Positions 43,352-52,993 of a DNA stretch of 64,000 nt are shown piece by piece. The DNA is taken from positions 186,001 through 250,000 of the forward strand of contig NZ_KB903434.1 of the NCBI RefSeq assembly GCF_000379765.1, read 5' to 3'. The DNA comes from Flexithrix dorotheae DSM 6795 (GTDB lineage: Bacteria > Bacteroidota > Bacteroidia > Cytophagales > Flammeovirgaceae). How positions within the stretch are numbered: position 1 is the stretch's first letter; every line of letters begins with the position of its first letter. A program made the translations under genes and the position numbers. A model generated the notes under the pieces. That model saw only the letters and a program-made list of their open reading frames with translations, was not told the origin of the DNA and did not search any database.

Positions 43352-46042
43352 ATGTTGAAATGTTATTTGTTTTTCTGTTTATTTTCTCTGATGTCCCTGG
43401 TTGGCCTTACTCAGGATTATGCGGAGATTAGGATTACGGAAAAACTTGAGCAACAACAACTTACCGAAGTACTACAGCTTCTTGGAGAAAAATATAATTT
43501 AAAATTTGCTTACGATAATTCTACACTTTCAGATCAGGAAATTAACCTCTCACTTACAAATGAGAAACTCAACAATGCACTAACTAAGATTCTTGAGGGC
43601 ACTGGTTTAGAATTTACTGTTTTACAATCCACAATTATCATAAAAGCAAAGGCATCAGGAGAAATTGAAAGCATGTCTCCTACCCGATTTAATTTCCCCC
43701 TCAACGGATTAATTATAGACAAACAAACCGGGGAATCTTTGCCCAATTCCATCATTAAAATTGAAGGAGTTTTGTATGGCACGGTATCCAATACTGACGG
43801 CTACTTTACCCTGCTTAATGTACCCAGCGATACTTGTACAATTGTTTTTTCTTATTTGGGCTATAAAACTTTACGATTAAAGCTAGATCCATTTTCAGAA
43901 ACACAAAATCTACAAATTGAATTGATTTCAGCTCCGGAGATGTTGAATGAAGTCATGATTTTAGATCAGGCTTTCAGAACGGTAAAGTCAGGGAATGAGC
44001 CTGGTCAGGTAGCCCTTAATCCCACCCAACTTTCCAGCCTGCCTTCTCTGGGTGAATTGGATTTATTGAAAACTTTACAATTGTTGCCAGGGATTAGTGG
44101 CACCAATGAGAGTTCTGCAGGATTATTTGTGAGAGGTGGTACTCCAGATCAAAACCTGATACTTTTCGATGGATTCACCATTTATTATCTCGATCATTTC
44201 TTTGGGATATTCAGTGCCTTCAATGCCAATGCTGTGAAGGACCTTCAGCTTTATAAAACTGCTTTTCCCGCCAAATATGGAGAAAGGGTATCCAGTGTAG
44301 TAGATATTACCGGAAAATCCGGAAACATGAATAAACCTTCTTTTGGCATGGGACTAAATTTGCTAAGTGCAAACTTTACCCTGGAAGTCCCGATTAAAAA
44401 CAAAGTCTCTTTTCTATTAGCTGCCAGAAGATCTTACACAGATGTAGTCCAAAGTCCTTTATATAATTCACTTTTTGATAATATTTCTGGCGAAAATGAA
44501 AAAGTAGAATTACCAATTGGTGGCTCGAGAAGATTCATCAATAAGGAAATTGATCCCAATTTTTATTATTTTGATATTAATGGGAAAATCACTTATAAGC
44601 CATCGGAAAAGGATATTTTGTCCTTTAGTTATTATCAGGGAAGAGACAAGCTCAAAACAAACTACAATGTCGGGGAAATATTGGACCCGGATATCAGCTT
44701 TGGGTTTGACTATAGCGAAAATGATGCTTCTGAGTGGGGGACAGAAGGTTTTAGCCTGAGATGGGGCCGGCAGTGGAACAAGAAGTTTTACAGTAATATT
44801 AATCTGGGAAAATCTGAATATATTAGTGAGTTTGAGCGCAATAGGAATTTGCGGGTTTATTTGGATGAAGAATCACAAATTACCAATACAACCTTTACTG
44901 AAGAAAATGATGTAAAAGACTTTATGCTCAGATGGGATAATGAATGGAACTTTCATCCCAATAGCAAGTTGGAATTTGGCTTGTTATTCAATGAAAATGA
45001 TATTTTATATAAAGTAACAAGTACTGATTTTGAGTTGGCTAATCTTTCTGACAAGGGCAAGCAAAAATCTATCTATTTCCAAAATACCAGCCGACTATTT
45101 AAAAAACTCTCTCTTTCTTTAGGATTAAGAATCAATGATTTCAGCCTTACTGAACAATATTATTTCCAGCCAAGAGGGTCATTAACCTACAATATTGGGA
45201 AAAACATTTCCCTTAAGGCCGGAGCAGGAAAATATTACCAGTTTATTAACCGGGTAATTTCCGAAAGTTTATTTAGCAGTAGCCGTGATTTTTGGGTACT
45301 TACAGATGGAGAAAACTTCCCGGTTATTTCAGGCAATCATTTTCTTGCAGGGTTTGCCTACGAAACATCCGACTTTTTATTTGATATTGAAGCCTACTGG
45401 AAAAGCACCGATGGCTTGCTGGAAAACTTAAGGTTAACTGAACCATTTTTTGAGATCCCAGGACCTACTGAAGCTTTTTTTACAGGAGATGGTGTAGCCA
45501 GAGGAATAGATTTTTTTCTACAGAAGAAAACCGGAAAACATACCGGATGGATTGGTTATTCCCTGGCCCGTGTGGATCATAACTTTCCTCAGTTAAACAA
45601 TGGCAATGATTTTCCCGCACTCCACGATCAAAGACACGAATTAAAAATTGTAAATATGTATGGCATAAAAAAATGGGACTTTTCTTTAACCTGGGTATAT
45701 GGCAGCGGAAGACCATATACCTCTCCTTCAGCTATTTACGATCTCAATTTACTGGGTGGAGCACAAAAACCTTTTTTGTATGTGGGCGTCAAAAACAATA
45801 CAAGACTTCCCGATTACCACCGGTTAGATTTTTCTGCCACCTATAATTACAATATTGGAAAAGTGGGAAAAGGGCAAGTAGGACTTGCCCTAATCAATCT
45901 TTATGACAGGGATAATATAAAGTTCAGGCAAATTCAGGGCATCAGTTTGGGTGATAATAGTCCGGATGGACAAAGATTAATAGTTGCCGATGTAAAATTA
46001 CTTGGTTTTACACCCAATGTTTTTTTAAACTTCAAATTCTAA
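43352..46042 (+). CDS. TonB-dependent outer-membrane receptor with STN domain
   Basis: The 896-residue protein has a signal peptide (about 1-20). An STN domain (about 25-105, LEQQQLTEVLQLLGEKYNLKF pattern) can contact an anti-sigma factor. A CarboxypepD_reg-like domain follows (NGLIIDKQTGESLPNSIIKIEG to SYLGYKTLRL), then the plug (SAGLFVRGGTPDQNLILFDGF, FPAKYGERVSSVVDI) and a 22-strand type barrel ending FLNFKF with a terminal Phe. The STN domain implies surface signalling through FecR and the ECF sigma factor. The ligand is unknown. A DUF4249 lipoprotein is 16 bp downstream. Confidence 0.93.
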   Translation: MLKCYLFFCLFSLMSLVGLTQDYAEIRITEKLEQQQLTEVLQLLGEKYNLKFAYDNSTLSDQEINLSLTNEKLNNALTKILEGTGLEFTVLQSTIIIKAKASGEIESMSPTRFNFPLNGLIIDKQTGESLPNSIIKIEGVLYGTVSNTDGYFTLLNVPSDTCTIVFSYLGYKTLRLKLDPFSETQNLQIELISAPEMLNEVMILDQAFRTVKSGNEPGQVALNPTQLSSLPSLGELDLLKTLQLLPGISGTNESSAGLFVRGGTPDQNLILFDGFTIYYLDHFFGIFSAFNANAVKDLQLYKTAFPAKYGERVSSVVDITGKSGNMNKPSFGMGLNLLSANFTLEVPIKNKVSFLLAARRSYTDVVQSPLYNSLFDNISGENEKVELPIGGSRRFINKEIDPNFYYFDINGKITYKPSEKDILSFSYYQGRDKLKTNYNVGEILDPDISFGFDYSENDASEWGTEGFSLRWGRQWNKKFYSNINLGKSEYISEFERNRNLRVYLDEESQITNTTFTEENDVKDFMLRWDNEWNFHPNSKLEFGLLFNENDILYKVTSTDFELANLSDKGKQKSIYFQNTSRLFKKLSLSLGLRINDFSLTEQYYFQPRGSLTYNIGKNISLKAGAGKYYQFINRVISESLFSSSRDFWVLTDGENFPVISGNHFLAGFAYETSDFLFDIEAYWKSTDGLLENLRLTEPFFEIPGPTEAFFTGDGVARGIDFFLQKKTGKHTGWIGYSLARVDHNFPQLNNGNDFPALHDQRHELKIVNMYGIKKWDFSLTWVYGSGRPYTSPSAIYDLNLLGGAQKPFLYVGVKNNTRLPDYHRLDFSATYNYNIGKVGKGQVGLALINLYDRDNIKFRQIQGISLGDNSPDGQRLIVADVKLLGFTPNVFLNFKF

Positions 46043-46058
46043 ATGAAAACCCAATCAT

Positions 46059-46898
46059 ATGTTGCACAAAAATAAAAATACTGGTAAATCACTTTCTGTT
46101 ATTCTAAGCTGGATTTCAGTACTAGCCTTACTGTGCTTTTTGTCTTCCTGCGATCCTGAAGAACCTGATTTTGGTGATTTAGAAAAAGTAGTCATTGAAG
46201 GATATTTATTTGCTGATCAACCCGTAGAAAATATATTAGTGAAGAGACTGGATAACCAGGAACCCATTTCCGATGCGGATGTGGCTATTTTTTCCAATGA
46301 TAGTATTTTTTTATTATCACCTACTCCAAATCGACCGGGAAGGTACCATTTTGAAGGAAACGAACTAAATATCAGACAAGGAAATGAATATACCATTATT
46401 GTAAATTATTTTGACAAAACTGCTTTTGGAAGCACCATTGTTCCTCCCCCTCCCATAAACCTGAGACAGGATAAATTTGTAATTAAAGCTGGAGTTCCCT
46501 CCAATCCTGATAGTGTAATTGATCAGGAATATTTCCTTGGCCTGGCCTGGGAAAATCAAAATGCAACAAACTACTTCTTTCTTGAAATTTACAATATTGA
46601 GGAGAATCCGGAAGAAATTGATTTTGGGGAAGATTTTGAGCGACCTCAAAACTTCCTTTTCCCGGTAAATAATAATTTTGCAATCATCCAGGATACCGAT
46701 TTGCAATATTACGGCAATCACCTGGTAAAACTTTATCGGGTAAACCCCGAATATGTTTCACTCTATTTTGAAATTGTATCAGAGAATAACCAGGGAACAC
46801 CAAGCGTAGAATCTTCTCCAAGCAATATTCAAAATGGTGCAGGAATTTTCACTGCCTTTAATTGCAGCATTACAGGTTTTCAAGCAGTTAGAGATTAA
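46059..46898 (+). CDS. DUF4249 family lipoprotein paired with the TonB receptor
   Basis: The 279-residue protein has a lipoprotein signal ending FLSSC and DUF4249 motifs: VVIEGYLFADQPVENILVKR, ISDADVAIFSND, GRYHF, and the C-terminal SSPSNIQNGAGIFTAFN. It follows the receptor by 16 bp and is thus probably its surface-exposed accessory protein. It is a distant paralogue of the copy at 13923-14759. Confidence 0.85.
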   Translation: MLHKNKNTGKSLSVILSWISVLALLCFLSSCDPEEPDFGDLEKVVIEGYLFADQPVENILVKRLDNQEPISDADVAIFSNDSIFLLSPTPNRPGRYHFEGNELNIRQGNEYTIIVNYFDKTAFGSTIVPPPPINLRQDKFVIKAGVPSNPDSVIDQEYFLGLAWENQNATNYFFLEIYNIEENPEEIDFGEDFERPQNFLFPVNNNFAIIQDTDLQYYGNHLVKLYRVNPEYVSLYFEIVSENNQGTPSVESSPSNIQNGAGIFTAFNCSITGFQAVRD

Positions 46899-47090
46899 CT
46901 TTTAATAATTCTCTAGGAAAGGTAGGGAAAATTATTTTACAATTGTATTATACCAAAAACACTTTCAACCAATTATGAAAAAGAGAAGTTCCCACTGGCG
47001 AAAACCTTTGGGATCCTACTTTTTTTGCTAACCAGGTTAAATGACAACCTTTTATCAAAACTTTAACTATTTATTAAAATTTACGCTGGA

Positions 47091-48032
47091 ATGGAAAATT
47101 TTTCATCCAAAAACGATTTCATAAAAAAAATGCTGGAAGGGAAAATTCCCGACCAGACACCTGAATCCGATCATCAGTCTGAAGAATTTCAATCTATAAA
47201 AAACATAATAGAGAAAACCCAAAATCTTGATGTTCCGAAAGGCAAAACAAAAGAAGAGGCGTGGAATAATGTACTTAATCGAATAGATCAGGAAAAAGCT
47301 GAACCTAAAGTTGTAGCTTTCCAGTCTTCCAAATTTTTGGTGAGAATTGCAGCTTCCATTTTATTATTAATGGTGCTTGGCATTTCTGCATTTTTTGCCA
47401 ACAGACAACACGAAGAAGCTCCATTTGGCCAGTCACTTTCCTTAACCTTACCCGATAATTCTCAGATTACCCTTAATGCCGGTTCCCACATTACTTATTA
47501 CAAATGGAATTGGGAAAATAACAGAGAAATTATCCTGGAGGGAGAAGCTTTCTTTGAAGTGGAAAAAGGAAAAGAATTTACTGTGAAAACACCAAATGGA
47601 AATATTGCTGTGCTGGGTACCAGTTTTAATGTGCGAAACTGGGATAAAAAACTGGAAGTGAGCTGCTTCACCGGAAAAGTAAAGGTATTCAATAACAATT
47701 CATACGTTTTTCTGACTAAGGGAGAGGCTACTATTTTAAATCAAAACAATGAATTTAATGCTCCGGAAAAATTCTCTGAGGTAGTTATTTCCAGCTGGAG
47801 AAAAGGGGAATTTAATTATGAGAACCAGCCACTTGGTTTTATCCTGGATGAGATTGAAAGAAAATTCAATACAGAGATTGAACCCATAAATATGGCCAAT
47901 TTTATAGATAGAAAAATTACTTTTTCCGCCAAAGGAGAAAACATGTCGGATGTATTGGAAATTCTATCGGCCACAATGGACTTAGAATATTCAATAGAAA
48001 ACAACCTTGTAAAAATTCAACCCAAACCCTAA
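47091..48032 (+). CDS. FecR-family anti-sigma factor
   Basis: The 313-residue protein has a cytoplasmic part (about 1-85), one transmembrane helix (about 85-103, LVRIAASILLLMVLGISAFFA), the FecR periplasmic domain (LTLPDNSQITLNAGSHITYY, REIILEGEAFFEVEKGKEFTVKTPNGNIAVLGTSFNVRN), and a DUF4974-like end (LGFILDEIERKFNTEIE, ITFSAKGENMSDVLEILSATMDLEY). It is thought to bind the STN domain of the receptor and hold or activate the sigma factor. It lies after the receptor and lipoprotein, not next to the sigma gene. Its end overlaps the convergent EEP gene by 4 bp. Confidence 0.93.
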   Translation: MENFSSKNDFIKKMLEGKIPDQTPESDHQSEEFQSIKNIIEKTQNLDVPKGKTKEEAWNNVLNRIDQEKAEPKVVAFQSSKFLVRIAASILLLMVLGISAFFANRQHEEAPFGQSLSLTLPDNSQITLNAGSHITYYKWNWENNREIILEGEAFFEVEKGKEFTVKTPNGNIAVLGTSFNVRNWDKKLEVSCFTGKVKVFNNNSYVFLTKGEATILNQNNEFNAPEKFSEVVISSWRKGEFNYENQPLGFILDEIERKFNTEIEPINMANFIDRKITFSAKGENMSDVLEILSATMDLEYSIENNLVKIQPKP

Positions 48033-49081
48033 TCTTCCAGTTTGTAATAAACTTTTATCGGGAAGTGATCTGAAAATTTCACTTCCTTTTTTGTTTCAAA
48101 ATTGGTTGCCTCAAGGTCATCACTAAAAAACTGGTTGTCAATCCTTAAAAAAAATAGCTTTCCGTTATAAGTAAAACCAAATCCACTTCCCGCTTCTTCA
48201 AAAGCATTATTCAGGTATTTTTTTAGCCTAAAATATACATAGCTATAAGGTGTATCATTCAGATCTCCACAAACAATTGTTTTATATGGGGAGTCTTTCA
48301 GGTAAATTTCTATATTTTCCAATTGCCTGTCTCTGTTCAGATAGCCTTCTTTAATTTTGGTGAAAAGATTCTTATAGTTTTCCTTAGAATTTGAATTAAA
48401 TTCCAAATCATCCTCTGAAATGCTTAGGGACTGTAAATGTACATTGATTACCCGGAAAGTATCTTCATCCACTTTAATATCGGCAAATATGGCACTGTTG
48501 GTCGATTCCATCTGAAGGTCTATCACACCCTTATCCACAATAGGATATTTACTAAAAATGGCCAGTCCAAACTCTGCACCGATATGGTTAATTACCACAG
48601 GTTTTACAAAGTGATAATAGCCCTTATCCCTACCTAATTTTTGGGTGGTTTTAAAAATGGGAGATTTGCGGTCATTATAATATTCCTGAAAACATTTTAC
48701 ATCCGCATTATCATTACAAACCCACTCAATCATCTTTTTAGAAGAATCAAAATTTTTATTTAAATGATCGTAAACATTAAATACTCGGGTGTTGTAGGAT
48801 AATACTGATAAATTTTTAGCTGAATCTTCCTGTGCTGAAAAACTGAACGTAGCTGATAAAAATGGATAGGCAAGCGCAAGGGTAAAAAACGGCAACAATG
48901 CCTGGTTTTTTCTTTTCAATCCCCAGTAGATTAAAAAGAAAAGCTGAATGAGGATAAGCAGGGGAATAGAAAGCGCAATAAAACTGCATATCCAAAAAAG
49001 AGATGGAGGAATCAATACACAAAAAAAAGCCCCAATGGAGACAACAGTCGCTACTTTATTTAAAAAATATAATATGCGCAA
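48029..49081 (-). CDS. Membrane-anchored endonuclease/exonuclease/phosphatase (EEP) family protein
   Basis: The 350-residue protein has two or three N-terminal membrane helices (about 8-85) and an EEP domain: LSVLSYNTRVFNVYDH, VKCFQEYYND, INVHLQSLSIS, VCGDLNDTPYSYVYF, and a C-terminal SDHFPIKVYY. These hold the catalytic Asn, Glu, Asp and His residues. The active site faces the cytosol or periplasm; substrates of the family range from DNA to phospholipids and are not predictable here. It converges with fecR. Confidence 0.88.
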   Translation of the reverse strand: MRILYFLNKVATVVSIGAFFCVLIPPSLFWICSFIALSIPLLILIQLFFLIYWGLKRKNQALLPFFTLALAYPFLSATFSFSAQEDSAKNLSVLSYNTRVFNVYDHLNKNFDSSKKMIEWVCNDNADVKCFQEYYNDRKSPIFKTTQKLGRDKGYYHFVKPVVINHIGAEFGLAIFSKYPIVDKGVIDLQMESTNSAIFADIKVDEDTFRVINVHLQSLSISEDDLEFNSNSKENYKNLFTKIKEGYLNRDRQLENIEIYLKDSPYKTIVCGDLNDTPYSYVYFRLKKYLNNAFEEAGSGFGFTYNGKLFFLRIDNQFFSDDLEATNFETKKEVKFSDHFPIKVYYKLED

Positions 49082-49146
49082 ATGATCTAATTTTGTCCTA
49101 AAAAATGAGTTGAAATTTCCAATAATAACTGAATTGGCAGCCTTTT

Positions 49147-49557
49147 TTACCCTTCCTCTCCCATTCCAATTATAATATCGAATTCCTCAGGCTTTAAAGG
49201 CATTACCGATAGCCTTGATTGCCTGATCAGATAGACATTTTGAAGTCTTTCATCAGCTTTAATCTGCTGCAATGTTACGGGTTGATTCAGCTTTTTCTCC
49301 GGGACTAAATCCACTACTACCCATCTTTCATCAGTTGTGGTAGGGTCCTGATAAAATTCCTTAACCACTTTGGCTATTCCCACCACCTGTTTCTCTTTCC
49401 CGCTGTGATAAAACAAAACCAAATCGTCAACTTTCATATCCTTCATAAAATTCCTTGCCTGATAATTCCTCACTCCATCCCAATGGTCTCTACCCAAATC
49501 AATAAAATTATCCCAGGAATATGCTTCAGGTTCTGATTTTACCAGCCAGTAATTCAT
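49147..49557 (-). CDS. EVE domain protein
   Basis: The 136-residue protein is a complete EVE (thymocyte nuclear protein 1-like, PUA-related) domain: MNYWLVKSEPEAYSWDNF, HWDGVRNYQARNFMKDMKVDDLVLFYHSG, VVGIAKVVKEFYQDPT and LIRQSRLSVMPLKPEEFDII. EVE proteins bind modified bases in DNA or RNA. The ATG at 49557 is preferred over one 12 bases upstream as it matches the family start. It is divergent from hpt. Confidence 0.92.
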   Translation of the reverse strand: MNYWLVKSEPEAYSWDNFIDLGRDHWDGVRNYQARNFMKDMKVDDLVLFYHSGKEKQVVGIAKVVKEFYQDPTTTDERWVVVDLVPEKKLNQPVTLQQIKADERLQNVYLIRQSRLSVMPLKPEEFDIIIGMGEEG

Positions 49558-49786
49558 ATTGAATAGCATTTAAATTTTTAAACAATTATAAAGGATTTTG
49601 AGAAAAATTTTAAAACAAATCCCTCATTCTCATAAATTTACCTTTTTCAGGCTTTTGCCCCAAACTTATCAAAGTAATTTCAGTAAATTTGCAGGAGGTG
49701 GCAGGAATGTATTTTTTGCTTCAGCCTTTGTTGCTCATCAAATTTCAAACCCCAAAATAATTTTTAGACATTCATATTTAATTCCC

Positions 49787-50344
49787 ATGAAAATCAAGGA
49801 CTTAGATTTTAGAGTTTATATTCCAAATGAGAAAATCAACAATCGGGTAGAAGAACTTGCAGAGCAAATTACCTGGGATTTTAGAGGAAAATCTCCAGTG
49901 TTGGTTGGAGTGCTAAATGGTTGTTTTATGTTTCTATCCGATCTTGTAAAGGAAATTGACCTTGATGTGGAGATTTGTTTCACCAAATATTCCTCCTATC
50001 AGTCAACCGAAAGTTCGGGAAAAGTGATTGAATTAATCGGCTTTGATAATGTGATAAAAGGAAAAGATGTGATCATTGTAGAAGATATTGTGGACACCGG
50101 CCTTACCATGGGGCACTTATTAAAAGAGATCCAAAAATTTTCGCCAAAATCGGTAAAAGTCACCGCTCTTTTATATAAACCAGAAGCTTTGAAACATGAA
50201 GCTAAAATTGATTATCTTGGGTTTGAAATAAAGAATAAATTTGTGGTAGGTTATGGGCTGGATTATGACGGATTTGGCCGAAACCTCAAGGATATTTATA
50301 TTTTGAACAATAATGACAATCCAGGAACTACGGAAGTTGGTTAG
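49787..50344 (+). CDS. hpt: Hypoxanthine phosphoribosyltransferase
   Basis: The 185-residue salvage enzyme converts hypoxanthine or guanine to the nucleotide with PRPP. The PRPP-binding motif is VIIVEDIVDTGLTMGHLL; LVGVLNGCFMFLSDLV and the flexible loop YQSTESSGKV are typical. The C-terminal VVGYGLDYDGFGRNLKDIYIL contacts the base. The ATG at 49787 gives the normal family length; a longer frame from 49598 would add 63 unrelated residues. TAAATTTG at 49684-49691 may be the -7 element. The AlbA_2 gene overlaps its end by 32 bp. Confidence 0.95.
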   Translation: MKIKDLDFRVYIPNEKINNRVEELAEQITWDFRGKSPVLVGVLNGCFMFLSDLVKEIDLDVEICFTKYSSYQSTESSGKVIELIGFDNVIKGKDVIIVEDIVDTGLTMGHLLKEIQKFSPKSVKVTALLYKPEALKHEAKIDYLGFEIKNKFVVGYGLDYDGFGRNLKDIYILNNNDNPGTTEVG

Positions 50345-50975
50345 CCAGGGAGAAGGAGCCAGATTAGAATTTAAAAGAAAAGCAACCTACCCGGTAAAAA
50401 TAATGAAGGAAGTGGTAGCTTTTGCCAATCAGAAAGGGGGAAAGTTACTCATTGGTGTGGATGATGATGGAACAATCGTAGGATTGAAAGATGCTGTGGA
50501 AGAAGAATTTGTGCTGGAAAATGCCATTAAAAAGCACTGTAAACCCGCAGTGAATTATTCACTTTCTCATGTTCGCATTACAGATAAAAGATCGGTACTC
50601 GTTTTTGATATCGAACAAAGTGAAAAAAAACCGGTGTTCCTGATTTATAATTTCCGGAGAAATTTGGGGAGAGCCTATATCCGGATCGATGATAAAAGCG
50701 TACAAACCAGTCGCGAAGTGAGGAAAGTACTTCAGGCCAATTCTTCACAAAAAGATATTGGATTTAATTATGGAGAACATGAGCAGGCCTTGATGCATTG
50801 CTTTAAATCCACAAGCCAGATCAATGTAAAAGATTTTGCGGCCAGGGTTAATATTCCCATATTAAAAGCCTCCGATATACTTATTCGGCTGACTATCGCC
50901 AATGTATTGGAAGTGCATCCTACAGACGATGGCGATTATTTCACCATGAAGGACATCAACAGGTTTCTTTCTTAA
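50313..50975 (+). CDS. AlbA_2/Schlafen-type putative DNA-binding protein
   Basis: The 220-residue protein has an N-terminal AlbA_2 domain (about 1-130): LVSQGEGARLEFKRKA, EVVAFANQKGGKLLIGVDDDGTIVGLKD, and RAYIRIDDKSVQTSREVRKVL. This is a divergent ATP- or nucleic-acid-binding module known from Schlafen relatives. The C-terminal 80 residues look like a winged helix (QINVKDFAARVNIPILKASDILIRLTIANVLEVH). It overlaps hpt by 32 bp, a sign of coupling. A transcription regulator role is plausible but unproven. Confidence 0.85.
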   Translation: MTIQELRKLVSQGEGARLEFKRKATYPVKIMKEVVAFANQKGGKLLIGVDDDGTIVGLKDAVEEEFVLENAIKKHCKPAVNYSLSHVRITDKRSVLVFDIEQSEKKPVFLIYNFRRNLGRAYIRIDDKSVQTSREVRKVLQANSSQKDIGFNYGEHEQALMHCFKSTSQINVKDFAARVNIPILKASDILIRLTIANVLEVHPTDDGDYFTMKDINRFLS

Positions 50976-51116
50976 AACTAATCACTAGGATCATTTTTAA
51001 AAGTTATCTTTTAGGCTGCAAAATACCACAGAAGGGCCTGCCTTGTTAGAAACCATCGCTCCAGTAAAAATCCCCAAACGGATATTTTCGCTTCAAAAAC
51101 AGAATTTAAATATCCT

Positions 51117-52571
51117 TTAAGGGTTCTTTTGCTCTGGAATCGGAGGTTGTTGATTTTCCGGAATTGGGCATTTGTAGGGTTTACCTCCTGTCCTTTCTAA
51201 AAAATCCTTTTTAGCTGCTTCCATTAATTCCGGATTCGTAAACATTTCTATTCCAGTCATGGCCAAAATTTTAGTAGCATAAAATGCTCCTTTTCTGCCA
51301 ATAGTGGTTCCATGACTCGAAGCTGCCTGCCAACTGTGCCAGGGAATTCCATATGGTGCAGTAGTAGCCCTGAATCCACTGGTTGGAGTGATATAACTCA
51401 CTTCGGCTACATCTGTGGAACCTCCCCCTTTTTCAGCAGGCACTTCACTTTCCAGTGGACGAACTTCTCCTTTAATGCCCTTCTCCTCTTTACCTGAATT
51501 TTTCTGTAATTCTTTTGCCCATTTTAATTCCTCATCGGTATAGGAAATTGCTCCGATGGCATCCATATTTTTCTGTACTTCTTTAAGCAAAGGAAGATTT
51601 GGCAAAACTTCATGCACTCCAGTAATCAATTTTACTTTAAATTCTGTTTCTGTAGCCATGGCCGCACCTTCAGCAATTTTCAAAATCCTGCTGTAATGAC
51701 TTTCCACTCTTGGTCGGTCAATATCTCTGGCAAAATACCATACTTTAGTATAATTGGGCACTACATTGGGCGCCACTCCTCCGTTTGTAATCACATAATG
51801 AATTCGGGCAGTCGGCTCTACATGCTCACGCATCTGGTTCACTCCAAAATTGAGCATTTCCAGCGCATCCAAAGCACTTCTGCCATTCCATGGATCACGG
51901 GCACTGTGGGAAGATTTTCCAAAAAATTCAATTTCAAAATTGTTCATGGCACTTCCTGTAGCATTCCAGGCACTATTTTCGGTTCCGGGATGCCAATGCA
52001 ATGCTCCATCCAGATCATCGAATAAGCCGGCTTTTGCCATATATACTTTTCCTATTACCGTTTCCTCAGCCGGGCAGCCATACAACCGGAGGGTCCCTTT
52101 TATTTTTTTTGTTTCCATGACTTTTCTGATGGCAATGGCACTGGAAACACAAGCCGCTCCAAATAAATTATGTCCACAGCCATGTCCGTTGGTGATACCA
52201 TCTGCCCTTTCCTTTTTTTCGGGAATAGCCGAATTACCTACACTTGGCAAAGCATCAAATTCTGCTAAAATCCCAATTACCGGTTCTCCCGATCCATAGG
52301 AAGCAATAAAGGCAGTGGGCATTCCCGCCACATTTTTTTCTATGGAAAAACCAGCCGATTCCAGTTTTCCGATTAAAAGTTCACAGGATTTATATTCCAA
52401 AAGTGCAGTTTCGGAAAAATCCCAAAGTTTTTCAGAAATTTCATCCACTTCCGGTTTTAACCCATCCACCTCTTTTAAAACTTCCTTTTTCAGGGAACTA
52501 ATTTTCTGGGCAAATGCAGGTTGAAGGGCAAAAAATAAAATGATGAAGAAGACTTGGATATAGACTTTCAT
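51117..52571 (-). CDS. Secreted M20-family amidohydrolase (AbgB-like)
   Basis: The 484-residue protein has a signal peptide ending LQPAFAQ. The M20 metal site is seen in IGILAEFDALPS, NGHGCGHNLFGAACV, CPAEETVIGKVYMAKAGLFDD and GGGSTDVAEVSYITPT, with a C-terminal WHSWQAASSHGTTIGRKGAFYATKIL. The length and motif order match the AbgB subunit of p-aminobenzoyl-glutamate hydrolase. Unlike E. coli AbgB, it is exported and lacks an abgA partner nearby, so it probably cleaves other N-acyl amino acids or folate breakdown products. Confidence 0.88.
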   Translation of the reverse strand: MKVYIQVFFIILFFALQPAFAQKISSLKKEVLKEVDGLKPEVDEISEKLWDFSETALLEYKSCELLIGKLESAGFSIEKNVAGMPTAFIASYGSGEPVIGILAEFDALPSVGNSAIPEKKERADGITNGHGCGHNLFGAACVSSAIAIRKVMETKKIKGTLRLYGCPAEETVIGKVYMAKAGLFDDLDGALHWHPGTENSAWNATGSAMNNFEIEFFGKSSHSARDPWNGRSALDALEMLNFGVNQMREHVEPTARIHYVITNGGVAPNVVPNYTKVWYFARDIDRPRVESHYSRILKIAEGAAMATETEFKVKLITGVHEVLPNLPLLKEVQKNMDAIGAISYTDEELKWAKELQKNSGKEEKGIKGEVRPLESEVPAEKGGGSTDVAEVSYITPTSGFRATTAPYGIPWHSWQAASSHGTTIGRKGAFYATKILAMTGIEMFTNPELMEAAKKDFLERTGGKPYKCPIPENQQPPIPEQKNP

Positions 52572-52993
52572 TTATTTAAAAATTTTAATGGATAACAAAT
52601 GGGAATAGCGCTTATTAATTATGCAGAATAATGTAATTATAAATAATAGCGTACTCCAAAGTTTTCAATCATATTAATAGATTCCCGGGTATAATTTCCC
52701 TTAAAAAACTACCTATTCCTAAATATAAAAAAAGGAGTTTTGGCTTTCAATGCCATGCGAAAAAATTTATAAAATCGTTTTTCGGATGAAAGAATATTAT
52801 TTCAGGTTTTGTAAAAAATTCATTCAACTTTATTATCCATGAATTCGTTTAAATTGATTAAATTGTCAATGAAAAGTGACTGCATAACCTGTTTGATATT
52901 TGGATATTTTTTGAAATAATATAGCAGACTTTTACAACAGGTTCGGAAGCAATTTCCACTGTTGGGTTTTGAAATTTATTGCATCAGGAGCGT
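52572..52993. other. 422-bp intergenic region before the AAA gene
   Basis: Divergent region between the amidohydrolase and the AAA gene. No ORF, hairpin or convincing TAnnTTTG promoter was seen. Confidence 0.4.

Noticed and set aside
46976-47032. 18-residue ORF starting MKKRSSHWRK before fecR
   Set aside because: Too short and without supporting features beyond an ATG and a basic start.
49598-49786. 63-residue N-terminal extension of hpt
   Set aside because: The extension has no family match and contains a candidate promoter; the ATG at 49787 gives the family length.
51612-52299. Two long forward ORFs opposite the amidohydrolase gene
   Set aside because: They mirror the codon structure of the real M20 gene on the other strand, and their Cys/Ser/Phe-rich translations lack domain motifs.
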